Positions 19,236 through 27,558 of a stretch of DNA of 64,000 bases are shown here, piece by piece. Position 1 is the first letter of the stretch. Each line of letters begins with the position of its first letter. The notes beneath the pieces were generated by a model. The model was given only the letters and a program-made list of their open reading frames with translations, was not told where the DNA came from and searched no databases. The stretch is taken from contig JAJEJU010000025.1 of the NCBI GenBank assembly GCA_021390615.1, positions 310,001 through 374,000 of the forward strand. Reading direction: 5' to 3'. The position numbers were made by a program, and so were the translations under genes. Origin of the DNA: Rhodanobacteraceae bacterium ZG21-1. Lineage in GTDB: Bacteria; Pseudomonadota; Gammaproteobacteria; Xanthomonadales; Rhodanobacteraceae.

Positions 19236-20249
19236 ATGCCGTTTCTGGCGGCCGACATCGGCGGCACGCATGCGCGTGTGGCGCTTATGCGCGCCTCACG
19301 CGATGGGAGCCAAGACGTCGAAACGCTCGCCTATCGCGTCTTCGCGTGCGCGAAGTTCACCAGCTTGCCGGCACTGTTGCGCGCCTTTGTCGATGCCGAC
19401 GCGCAAGCTCCGGTGAGGCACTGCGTGCTCGCCTGCGCCGGCCAGATCATGGGCAACGAGGTAGTGAACGACAACCTCGCCTGGCCGATCCACCTGGCGG
19501 AGCTGCGCTACGCGCTGGATCTGGACGAAGTTGCGGTGCTCAACGATTTCGAGGCGCTGGCCTACGCACTCGATGGTCCGCTGGCCCACGATGGGCGACG
19601 TCTCTGCGGACCGGACAAACGCTCCGATGGTCCGGCCCTGGTGATCGGCCCAGGCACCGGCCTCGGTGCGGCGGCGCATATCCCCGGCCCTGCCGGCGGC
19701 GTGGTGCTGGCGACCGAAGCCGGCCAGATGGACTACGCACCGAACTCGGTGCGCGAACGCGAAGTGCTCGCGCAGCTGATGCCGCAGGGCGGCTACGTGG
19801 CGTTCGAACACATCGTATCGGGCCCCGGCCTGCTCACCCTCTACGCGACCCTGTGCACCCTGCAAGAACAGACGCCGAGGCTGGCGACGCCTGAAGCCGT
19901 CACTGCGGCCGCACTGGCACACAGCGATGCACAGGCCGCGGAAGCTGTGGAGATATTTTGCGCTTCGCTGGGAAGCTTCGCCGGCAATCTGGCGATGGCC
20001 TTCATGGCCACAGGCGGCGTGTACCTGGCAGGTGGCTTCCTGTCATCGATCTTCGAGTTGCTCAAGCGCAGCGCCTTCGAAGAACGCTTCCTGCACGGAC
20101 GCAGTGCACGCGCCCTGCTGTCGGAAGTGCCGGTATGGGTCACCGAGCACGGCCGTCACGGCGTGCAGGGCGCAGCCCACTGGTACCTCAGACATGGCCG
20201 ATCGGGAACGAGCGCCTGGCGGCATGCCGCGAACGGCGTCAGCGCATGA
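19236..20249 (+). CDS. glk: glucokinase
   Basis: The ATG at 19236 is preceded by GAGGGGGG at good distance and gives 337 residues, the usual length for the Glk family (PF02685). It shows the phosphate-1 motif AADIGGTHARVAL near the N-terminus, VVNDNLAWPI, the NDFEALAYAL segment with the catalytic-base Asp, GPGTGLGAAAHIPG in the ATP-binding part, and ATGGVYLAGGF near the end. It phosphorylates glucose, and in a chito-sugar locus perhaps glucosamine, with ATP in the cytoplasm. It is the first gene of the sugar locus and its TGA overlaps the ATG of the next gene (ATGA), so translation is probably coupled. Confidence 0.95.
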   Translation: MPFLAADIGGTHARVALMRASRDGSQDVETLAYRVFACAKFTSLPALLRAFVDADAQAPVRHCVLACAGQIMGNEVVNDNLAWPIHLAELRYALDLDEVAVLNDFEALAYALDGPLAHDGRRLCGPDKRSDGPALVIGPGTGLGAAAHIPGPAGGVVLATEAGQMDYAPNSVREREVLAQLMPQGGYVAFEHIVSGPGLLTLYATLCTLQEQTPRLATPEAVTAAALAHSDAQAAEAVEIFCASLGSFAGNLAMAFMATGGVYLAGGFLSSIFELLKRSAFEERFLHGRSARALLSEVPVWVTEHGRHGVQGAAHWYLRHGRSGTSAWRHAANGVSA

Positions 20250-22579
20250 ACCGCCACAGGCCAGCGACCGTTCTTGGTTGCGCGATCATCGCGTGGCTGG
20301 CAGCAGCAGGTGTAGCCTTTGCAGCATCGGCCATGCCCTCATGGTCGCTGCTGCCGCAACCGGCCAAGCTCAGTCCAGCCCGATCGGGTGCGGTCGACGT
20401 CGCCAGCGGCGCCGTGATGTCGGTACGTGGCGCAGATCGCGAAGTGCATTCCATCGCAGAGCGGTTCGTGCGGCGCGTGGCGGACATCGACGGCTTGCAA
20501 CTGCACCTGGCCACGACGGACGTGGCGCACCCTGCGATCGCCTTCGAGGTGGATCCGCATGCCGATATCGCGGACGAGGCCGGCTATCGCATCACCGTCG
20601 GCAACGGCGGCATCCTGGTTTCTGCGCGCACGCCACGCGGCGTGTTTTACGGCAGCGTCACCCTGTGGCAATTGCTGACACCGCCCGGGTGGACGCGCGG
20701 CTCACCCGTCAAAGTGGCTGACGGCGTCATCGAAGATCATCCGCGTTTTGCCTGGCGGGCCGTATTGCTCGACTCGGGCCGGCACTACCAAAGCGTAGCC
20801 GACATCGAGAAGCTGATCGACTGGATGTCGCTCAACAAGCTGAACGTGCTGCTCTGGCATCTGACCGAAGACCAGGGCTGGCGCCTCGATATCACCAAGT
20901 ATCCCGAACTCACGCGGGTCGGTGCCTGCCGTAAGGCGGTCGGTCTCGACAGCGAGCTGAGCGGTTCCGCCGATCGACCCTACTGCGGTTTTTATACGCA
21001 GGCCGAGGCGCGTGCCATCGTGCGCTATGCCGCCGAGCGCTACGTGGACGTGGTGCCGGAAATCGACTTGCCAGGGCATTCGCAGGCAGCCATCGCCGCC
21101 TATCCGTGGCTGGGTGTCACCGGCAAGCGTCCCTCCGTGTGGACCGACTGGGGCGTGAGCCCATGGCTGCTCAAGCCCGACCAAAAAACCCTGCGCTTCG
21201 TCGACGACGTGCTCGACGAGGTGATGCAGCTGTTCCCTTCGCGCTATATCTCGATCGGTGGCGACGAGGCCGACAAGCAGCAATGGAATGCATCGCCGGA
21301 AGTACACGCGCAGATGCAGCGGCAGGGCCTGGCGAACATGGATCAGCTGCAGGGCTGGTTCATGCAGCAGGTGGCCGCGCATCTGGTCGAGCATGGGCGC
21401 ACGCCGGTGGGCTGGGACGACGAGCTGGTCGCCGGTGCCGCGCTGCCGGCATCGCAGGTAGTGATGTCGTGGCATGGCGACGACGGCGAACGCGTGGCGC
21501 TCGCTGCACTCCAGCAAGGCCACGACGTGGTGATGACGCCGCAGGAGTCGCTGTACTTCGACCACTACCAGTCCGAGCTGCCGGATGAGGGACCGGGGCC
21601 GGCCCCTGCGGCGAGCTTGCGGCAGGCCTATGACACTCGCCTGGTCCCGAACGGCGCAAGCGCGAGCGAAGCCGCACACATCATCGGTGTGCAGGCTGGC
21701 CTGTGGACCGAGCAGATGATCGACTTCGCGCACGACCAGCATGCGCTGTTCCCTCGCCTCGCGGCGCTGTCCGAGCTGGGCTGGTCGGCGCCAGGCGCAC
21801 ACGACTGGAACGACTTTCTGCAGCGCATGCCAGCCGAGCTGGCACGTTACCGCGCGCTAGGCATCGACTATGCCGACAGTGCGTTCGCGCCCTCCTTCCA
21901 AATCGCTGCTGTCGAAGATGGCGCGTTCCGGATCGAGCTGTCGAATCAAGCCGGCTACGGGGCGATGCGCTACACCACCGACGGCTCCGCTCCGACCGAG
22001 CGCTCCACGCCGTATGCGGGGCCGCTCACGCTGCCGGCCGACACCAGGCTGCGCGTCGCCACGTTCGCGCCTGACGGTTTCGAGCTGGCCGCACCACGCA
22101 CGCAGACGCTGGATGACACCGGCTTGCTGAGCCGCGATGGCAGCGCGCTGACTACCTGCTCCAGACAATCAGGCTCACGCCTGGACGGTGCAAAGCCGGC
22201 GCAGGGACCGCGACCGGTCTATGCCGTCGATATCGGCAACGCGTGCTGGCTATGGCCACAGCTGCCGTTGGACGGCATCAGACATGTCGCGATGACGGTC
22301 GAACGCATGACGTGGCGCTTCGGCGACGAGGCGAAGGATGCCGTAGCACGGAGCAAGGCCAGTGCGTTCGGCGAGTTCGAGATCCATGCCGATGCCTGCA
22401 ACGGGCCATTGCTGTCGCGCTCGTCGCTGCCGAGTGCGGCACAGGCTAAAGGGCAAGTCCGTCTCGAGGCCAAGCTGACCACGCCGGTGGGGGCCGGCGT
22501 CCACGATCTGTGCATCTTCGCCACCGGCGATCCACGCGATGGCCAGTGGGCGCTGGCGCACATGGCGCTTTCGAAATAG
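20246..22579 (+). CDS. beta-N-acetylhexosaminidase, GH20
   Basis: The ATG at 20246 overlaps the glk stop. The 777-residue product has signal peptide MNRHRPATVLGCAIIAWLAA... and is exported. A GH20b-like N-terminal domain (about 35-155) precedes the catalytic barrel, which starts near HPRFAWRAVLLDSGRHYQ. The catalytic pair is Asp340-Glu341 in YISIGGDEADKQQW; other family segments are VVPEIDLPGHSQAAIAAYP and VMSWHGDDGERVAL. The C-terminus has a chitobiase-type domain with YTTDGSAPTERSTPY and a last beta-rich part. It removes terminal N-acetylhexosamine, probably from chito-oligosaccharides, in the periplasm or outside. It acts with the GH2 enzyme of the locus, which should remove non-acetylated glucosamine. 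Confidence 0.95.
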   Translation: MNRHRPATVLGCAIIAWLAAAGVAFAASAMPSWSLLPQPAKLSPARSGAVDVASGAVMSVRGADREVHSIAERFVRRVADIDGLQLHLATTDVAHPAIAFEVDPHADIADEAGYRITVGNGGILVSARTPRGVFYGSVTLWQLLTPPGWTRGSPVKVADGVIEDHPRFAWRAVLLDSGRHYQSVADIEKLIDWMSLNKLNVLLWHLTEDQGWRLDITKYPELTRVGACRKAVGLDSELSGSADRPYCGFYTQAEARAIVRYAAERYVDVVPEIDLPGHSQAAIAAYPWLGVTGKRPSVWTDWGVSPWLLKPDQKTLRFVDDVLDEVMQLFPSRYISIGGDEADKQQWNASPEVHAQMQRQGLANMDQLQGWFMQQVAAHLVEHGRTPVGWDDELVAGAALPASQVVMSWHGDDGERVALAALQQGHDVVMTPQESLYFDHYQSELPDEGPGPAPAASLRQAYDTRLVPNGASASEAAHIIGVQAGLWTEQMIDFAHDQHALFPRLAALSELGWSAPGAHDWNDFLQRMPAELARYRALGIDYADSAFAPSFQIAAVEDGAFRIELSNQAGYGAMRYTTDGSAPTERSTPYAGPLTLPADTRLRVATFAPDGFELAAPRTQTLDDTGLLSRDGSALTTCSRQSGSRLDGAKPAQGPRPVYAVDIGNACWLWPQLPLDGIRHVAMTVERMTWRFGDEAKDAVARSKASAFGEFEIHADACNGPLLSRSSLPSAAQAKGQVRLEAKLTTPVGAGVHDLCIFATGDPRDGQWALAHMALSK

Positions 22580-22584
22580 CGGTA

Positions 22585-22604
22585 CGCGGGGCCAAAACCC
22601 CGCG
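22585..22604. other. short GC-rich hairpin after the hexosaminidase gene
   Basis: CGCGGGG, a six-base loop CCAAAA, then CCCCGCG. There is no T-run, so it is not a classic terminator. It may trim or stabilise mRNA between the GH20 and receptor genes. Confidence 0.45.
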
Positions 22605-22769
22605 CAGCAGGACCGAGCAAGTGGCTCCGGCGTCGAAGCCGAAGCCGGGGACATCGAGAAATGGCATCACGACGGCGCACAGGCCAGCAGGCAGCGCCGG
22701 GCTGCACACGTTTCGGAACACCACGGAGCACCTGAGGTTCGACAGGCAACACCAACGAGGTTAAAGCCC

Positions 22770-25700
22770 ATGTCCACCGTACTTCGCAAGCATCCATTGT
22801 CCTTTGCCGTCACCGCTTCGCTGTTCGCCGCCGTGTCGACGTCGGCTGCGGCGTCGCCTCTCGCCGATATCCAGGCGGACGGCACGGCAGCGCAGGCCAG
22901 CACGGCGCAAACCGCGCCGGCAACCGCATCGCCCAACGCCGCAAAAAGTGCAGCCGATAACGGCGAGACCAAGAAAACCGACGCCAAGGCCGACGGCAGC
23001 GACGCGAAGAAAAACGCGACGACGCTCTCGACGGTGAACGTCTCAGGCGTACGCGCATCGCAGATGCGCGCGATCGACCTGAAGCGCGACGCGGCGAATA
23101 TCCAGGACAGCATCACCGCAGAAAACATCGGCGCGCTGCCCGACACCACCATCACCGACTCACTGCAACGCGTCACCGGCGTGCAGATCAATCGCGACGC
23201 CGGCGTGGGCACCTCGGTGGACGTGCGCGGTCTGCCCCAGGTCGGCACCATGTTGAACGGCGAAGTGTTCATCACCGCGGACCAGATCGACTCGCAGCAG
23301 CCCGACTTCACCATGCTGCCGTCCACCTTGTTCCATGGCGTCGACGTGGTGAAGTCGTCCACCGCCAACGAAACCGACGGCGGCATCAGCGGCGCCATCA
23401 ATCTGCACACCTATCGCCCGTGGGACCTGCCCAGCGGCTTCACCTACAGCTACTCGGCCGACGGCGAGCGCGGCACCACCACCAACCACTGGGGACCCGA
23501 GGCCAACGGCCTCATCTCGTACAACGACCATGGCCGCTGGGGCCTGCTGATCGCGGCGGACTACTCCGACACCAAGCGGATGAACGCCAGCGAAGGCCTG
23601 GACCAATACGGCGTGGTGCTGAATGGCGAGAACGCCGCCAGCGCAGGCGGTTATAACGGTTTCTTGAGTCCATGGAACGGCGCGCCGATTCCGTCGAAGA
23701 TCGCCCAGAACGCCGACGGCAGCGTGGACGTCAACGGCGACGGCAAGTCCAACGGCGTGTTCATGGGCAGCCAGGACATCAGCCTCTACGACATCACCAC
23801 CCAGCGCAAGCGCAAGTCCGCCAATGCCTCGTTCCAGATGGACCTGGGCAATGGCTTCAGCCTGACCAGCGACTACTTCTATTCGCAACAGCACGAGTAC
23901 GACCGCAACGTCGGCATCCAGTTCAACTCCACCAACTGGCAGGGCGCTACTTATGTGCCGCTGCAGTCGCGCGATACCGGCAGCCCTGCCCTCGGCGCCT
24001 ACGGCACGCCGCAGCCGGGCTGGGAGGGTTCGCAGATCTACACCACCCAGGTGTACGAGAAGTGGCCGGGCGACGTGGAGTCGTTCTCGCAGATCACCCA
24101 GAAAAGCTCGGTCGCGAAAAATCTGAACCTGCAACTGGACTACGACGACGGCGGCCCGTTCACCGGCAGCCTGCGCGGCATCCATGACACCGCTTCGCAG
24201 ACAAACCAGGAAACCGACGTCAACGTTTCCGATTCCGACGGCGCGCTGTGGCCCAATGTGCTGATGCCCGGCGTCGATCCAAACTCGGTACCGCCCGGCA
24301 CCTTCGTCTATCCGGCGCAGCTGGGCGGCAACCGCGTGTTCAACCCCAACGGCATTCCGCAGAACACCGTGCCGATCATCGCGAACTTCGGCGGACGCTA
24401 CCTCACCGTCAGCATGCCCGCCTCGCTGGCCGCCAACTTCGCCAACCCGAACGACTGGACCATGAAGACGCTGGAATCCTCCGGCGACTACGATCGCAAG
24501 GTGGCGCTGAACGCCCTGCGCTTCGACGGACAATTCGACTTCCAGGACGGCTTCAAGCTCGAATTCGGCGGACGCAACAGCATCCGCGACGCCAACAACA
24601 ACGGCTGGACCCTGGAAACCCCGGTGTATGCCGGCATGGGCGCCAGCGACCCGAACGGCTGCCTGGTGCGCTACGTCGGCGCCGACGTGGTGATGAACAG
24701 CGGCTCGTGCACCGCCGGCAACGACCAGGGCTATTTCCGCTCGGGACCGCTGTCCGCGGTGTCGATGCCGAATGCCGCCGGACCGCTGTCGGGCAACTGG
24801 AAGCAGTACAACAATCTGCTGGGTTCGGGCATCAATTTCTGGGCGCTCGACCCGTCCGCGATGATCAACCCGATCTCGTTCTGGAAATCGCTCTACCCCG
24901 ACACCGTCCAGGTGGCCGAGCCGGGCACGACCTGGGGTGTGCAGCTGAAAGAGCTGACCGGCTATCTGCAGGGCGACTTCAACGGCACCCTCGGCGACAT
25001 GCCGTACAGCGGCAACGTCGGCGTGCGCGTGATCCGCACCCATCTGAACGTGACCCAGCACCTGAGCGGTGCCCCAGGCGCGTACGGCGACGAACCGGCC
25101 GATGCCGGCACCTCGGTCACCAAACGCAGTTACCAGGACGTGCTGCCGTCGGCCAACTTCTCGCTGGACCTGACCGACAGCCTGAAGCTGCGGCTGGCCT
25201 ATTCCAAGAACATGATGCCGCTCGACCTCAGCACCTGGGGCGGCGGCCTGCAGCTGAACTACTCGCTGGAAGAGACGCCGCAGGGGCCGATCTTCCGCGT
25301 GTCGGACGGCACCTCGACCGGCAACCCGAACCTCAATCCGTGGCGCTCCACCAACTATGGCGCGTCGCTGGAGTACTACATCAACCCCACCAGCATGCTC
25401 AGCCTTGCGCTGTTCCGCATCAACGTGGACAGCTTCATCAAGAACGGCAGCGTGACCAACTGCACCCTGCCCGACGAAGACGGCGTGGTGCGCGACCATT
25501 GCATCGTGATCACCCAGCCCGTGCAGGGCACCGGCAACAGCATCCAGGGTGCGGAGTTCGACTACCGCCAGGGCTTCACCTTCCTGCCGGGCCTGCTGTC
25601 CAAGACGGGCGTGGAAGTGAACGCCACTTACGCGCCGAGCAACTCGGGCGAGAAGGATCTGGCCGGCCACAAGATTCCGTTCCAGGACAACTCCACCAAG

Positions 25701-26006
25701 TCCGGCAACTTCATCCTGTGGTATCAGGACGACCACTTCCAGGCTCGCGTCGCCTACAACTACCGCTCGCGCCGCGCGGTGATGGACAGCGTCGGCGGCA
25801 TCACCGGCATGGAGATGTACGAGGCGCCGCAGAAGTACGTCGATGCGTCGATCTCGTACAAGTTCAACAAATACGCCGAAGTGTTCCTGGACGGCACCAA
25901 CCTCACCAACGAATATCAGCACTACTATCTGGTGTGGCCCGACCAGCCCGCGCACTCGACCTTCTCCGAACGCATGTTCATGGTCGGCATCCGCGGCCAG
26001 TGGTAA
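22770..26006 (+). CDS. TonB-dependent outer-membrane receptor (Xanthomonas/Caulobacter sugar type)
   Basis: The ATG at 22770 (MSTVLRKHPLSFAVTASLFA) gives 1078 residues with a signal peptide, then a low-complexity Ala/Thr/Lys-rich segment (about 40-85) before the TonB box region (LSTVNVSGVR). The plug has LPDTTITDSLQRVTGVQINR and GGISGAINL; the 22-strand barrel ends in a terminal aromatic residue (MFMVGIRGQW), as required for BAM assembly. There is no N-terminal STN signalling domain. It should import oligosaccharides across the outer membrane with TonB energy. Its neighbours (GH20, GH2, glk, LacI) point to chitosan or chito-oligosaccharides as substrate, an inference from context. Confidence 0.95.
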   Translation: MSTVLRKHPLSFAVTASLFAAVSTSAAASPLADIQADGTAAQASTAQTAPATASPNAAKSAADNGETKKTDAKADGSDAKKNATTLSTVNVSGVRASQMRAIDLKRDAANIQDSITAENIGALPDTTITDSLQRVTGVQINRDAGVGTSVDVRGLPQVGTMLNGEVFITADQIDSQQPDFTMLPSTLFHGVDVVKSSTANETDGGISGAINLHTYRPWDLPSGFTYSYSADGERGTTTNHWGPEANGLISYNDHGRWGLLIAADYSDTKRMNASEGLDQYGVVLNGENAASAGGYNGFLSPWNGAPIPSKIAQNADGSVDVNGDGKSNGVFMGSQDISLYDITTQRKRKSANASFQMDLGNGFSLTSDYFYSQQHEYDRNVGIQFNSTNWQGATYVPLQSRDTGSPALGAYGTPQPGWEGSQIYTTQVYEKWPGDVESFSQITQKSSVAKNLNLQLDYDDGGPFTGSLRGIHDTASQTNQETDVNVSDSDGALWPNVLMPGVDPNSVPPGTFVYPAQLGGNRVFNPNGIPQNTVPIIANFGGRYLTVSMPASLAANFANPNDWTMKTLESSGDYDRKVALNALRFDGQFDFQDGFKLEFGGRNSIRDANNNGWTLETPVYAGMGASDPNGCLVRYVGADVVMNSGSCTAGNDQGYFRSGPLSAVSMPNAAGPLSGNWKQYNNLLGSGINFWALDPSAMINPISFWKSLYPDTVQVAEPGTTWGVQLKELTGYLQGDFNGTLGDMPYSGNVGVRVIRTHLNVTQHLSGAPGAYGDEPADAGTSVTKRSYQDVLPSANFSLDLTDSLKLRLAYSKNMMPLDLSTWGGGLQLNYSLEETPQGPIFRVSDGTSTGNPNLNPWRSTNYGASLEYYINPTSMLSLALFRINVDSFIKNGSVTNCTLPDEDGVVRDHCIVITQPVQGTGNSIQGAEFDYRQGFTFLPGLLSKTGVEVNATYAPSNSGEKDLAGHKIPFQDNSTKSGNFILWYQDDHFQARVAYNYRSRRAVMDSVGGITGMEMYEAPQKYVDASISYKFNKYAEVFLDGTNLTNEYQHYYLVWPDQPAHSTFSERMFMVGIRGQW

Positions 26007-26166
26007 GCGGAACGCCCTGCCCCGCCGATGCGGGCCTGACGATGACCTCATGCCTGCATGCAAGGGCATGGGATCGCCGAGACAGGGCTTGAGTCTGCAG
26101 CAGCAAGATCGTCCATCGGAGCGGTTCCATCACGCCCCGCTCGCCATCCATCAGCACAAGGCCAGC

Positions 26167-27555
26167 ATGCAGGATTCCAGCACGCCACCGCCCGCTCGCG
26201 ACCACGCCTTCCATCGCTCCATCGGCCTGTTCTCGGGCACCGCGATCAACATGACCCAGATGTGCGGCATCGGGCCGTTCATCACCATTCCCATCATGGT
26301 CGCCGCCATGGGTGGGCCGCAGGCGGTGATCGGCTGGATCGCCGGCGCCATCCTGGCCATGGCCGACGGCCTGGTCTGGGCCGAGCTCGGCGCGGCCATG
26401 CCGGGTTCCGGCGGCACCTATGTCTACCTGCGCGAAGCCTTCCAGTACCGCAGTGGCAAGCTGATGCCCTTCCTGTTTATCTGGACCATGCTGCTGGCGA
26501 TTCCCCTGCTGATGTCCACCGGCATCATCGGCATGGTGGAATACCTGGAATTCTTCTTTCCCGGCCTGGGCTGGTGGCCGGTGCACCTGATCGGCCTGGC
26601 CTCGACTGCGATCGTCACCTGGCTGCTGTATCGCCGCATCGAATCGGTACGCACCATCACCATCGCGCTGTGGGTCATCATGCTGGTCTCCGTGGTCGGC
26701 GTGGCGGCCGCCGGCTTCTCGCACTTCAATCCGCGCTTCGCCTTCAGCTATCCCGCCGACACCTTCGGCAGCCACTTCTTCGTCGGGCTGGGTGCGGGCC
26801 TGATCATCGGCATCTACGATTATCTCGGCTACAACACCACCGCCTACATCGGCGACGAGCTGCGCCAGCCGGGACGCACCATGCCCGGCTCGATCATCGC
26901 CTCGGTAATCGCGATGATGGTCGTCTACCTGCTGCTCAACATCAGCGTGCTTGGCGTGGCGCCATGGCAGGACATCGCCCACTCCAAGTCGGTGGCCTCG
27001 CTGGTGGTGGAGCGCAGCTGGGGGCATACGGCGGCAGCTGTGATGACCGTGCTCATCATCGTGACCGCGTTCGCCTCGGTGTTCACCGGCCTGCTGGGCG
27101 GCTCGCGCGTGCCCTTCCAGGCCTCGCGGGACAAGGTGTTCCTGTCCATGTTCGGGCATCTGCACGCCAAGCACGGCTTTCCGCACGTAGCCCTGCTCAC
27201 GATGGGTGCGGTGACGGCAGTCGGCACGTTCTTCGACCTCACCGAGGTCATCAACATGCTGCTGGCCGCGACCATCATCGTGCAGTCCATCGCGCAGATC
27301 GCCGCCCTGGTGGTGCTGCGCAAGCGCCAGCCCGGCCTGCCGCGCCCGTACCGGCAATGGCTCTATCCCGTGCCTTGCATCATCGCGCTGGTGGGCTGGG
27401 TCTATGTATACGTGTCCGCCTCCACGCTGTCGCTGATCCTGTCCGGCCTGTGGATCGTCGCCGGCTTGGTGGTGTTCGCGATCTGGGCCAGGCTCAACCG
27501 GTCCTGGCCGTTCGCGCCCGCGGAAATACGCGAAGCCTATCTCGGGAAATCTTGA
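26167..27555 (+). CDS. APC-superfamily permease
   Basis: The ATG at 26167 (MQDSSTPPPARDHAFHRSIG) gives 462 residues with about 12 membrane helices, the standard size. The APC signature region is present at the start: GLFSGTAINMTQMCGIGPF, then AELGAAMPGSGGTYVYL; YLGYNTTAYIGDEL lies in the middle. Most family members move amino acids or amines. Here the gene sits four bases before the GH2 exo-glucosaminidase gene, inside a sugar locus with no other inner-membrane transporter. It is therefore a good candidate for glucosamine uptake, the amino sugar resembling the amine substrates of the family. That is inference only. Confidence 0.92.
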   Translation: MQDSSTPPPARDHAFHRSIGLFSGTAINMTQMCGIGPFITIPIMVAAMGGPQAVIGWIAGAILAMADGLVWAELGAAMPGSGGTYVYLREAFQYRSGKLMPFLFIWTMLLAIPLLMSTGIIGMVEYLEFFFPGLGWWPVHLIGLASTAIVTWLLYRRIESVRTITIALWVIMLVSVVGVAAAGFSHFNPRFAFSYPADTFGSHFFVGLGAGLIIGIYDYLGYNTTAYIGDELRQPGRTMPGSIIASVIAMMVVYLLLNISVLGVAPWQDIAHSKSVASLVVERSWGHTAAAVMTVLIIVTAFASVFTGLLGGSRVPFQASRDKVFLSMFGHLHAKHGFPHVALLTMGAVTAVGTFFDLTEVINMLLAATIIVQSIAQIAALVVLRKRQPGLPRPYRQWLYPVPCIIALVGWVYVYVSASTLSLILSGLWIVAGLVVFAIWARLNRSWPFAPAEIREAYLGKS

Positions 27556-27558
27556 CTC

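Noticed and set aside
23160-26069. Long reverse-strand open frame (969 codons) opposite the sugar receptor gene
   Set aside because: It is a mirror frame of a GC-rich TonB-receptor gene; the translation is His/Val/Arg-rich without any domain, while the forward frame has a complete receptor.
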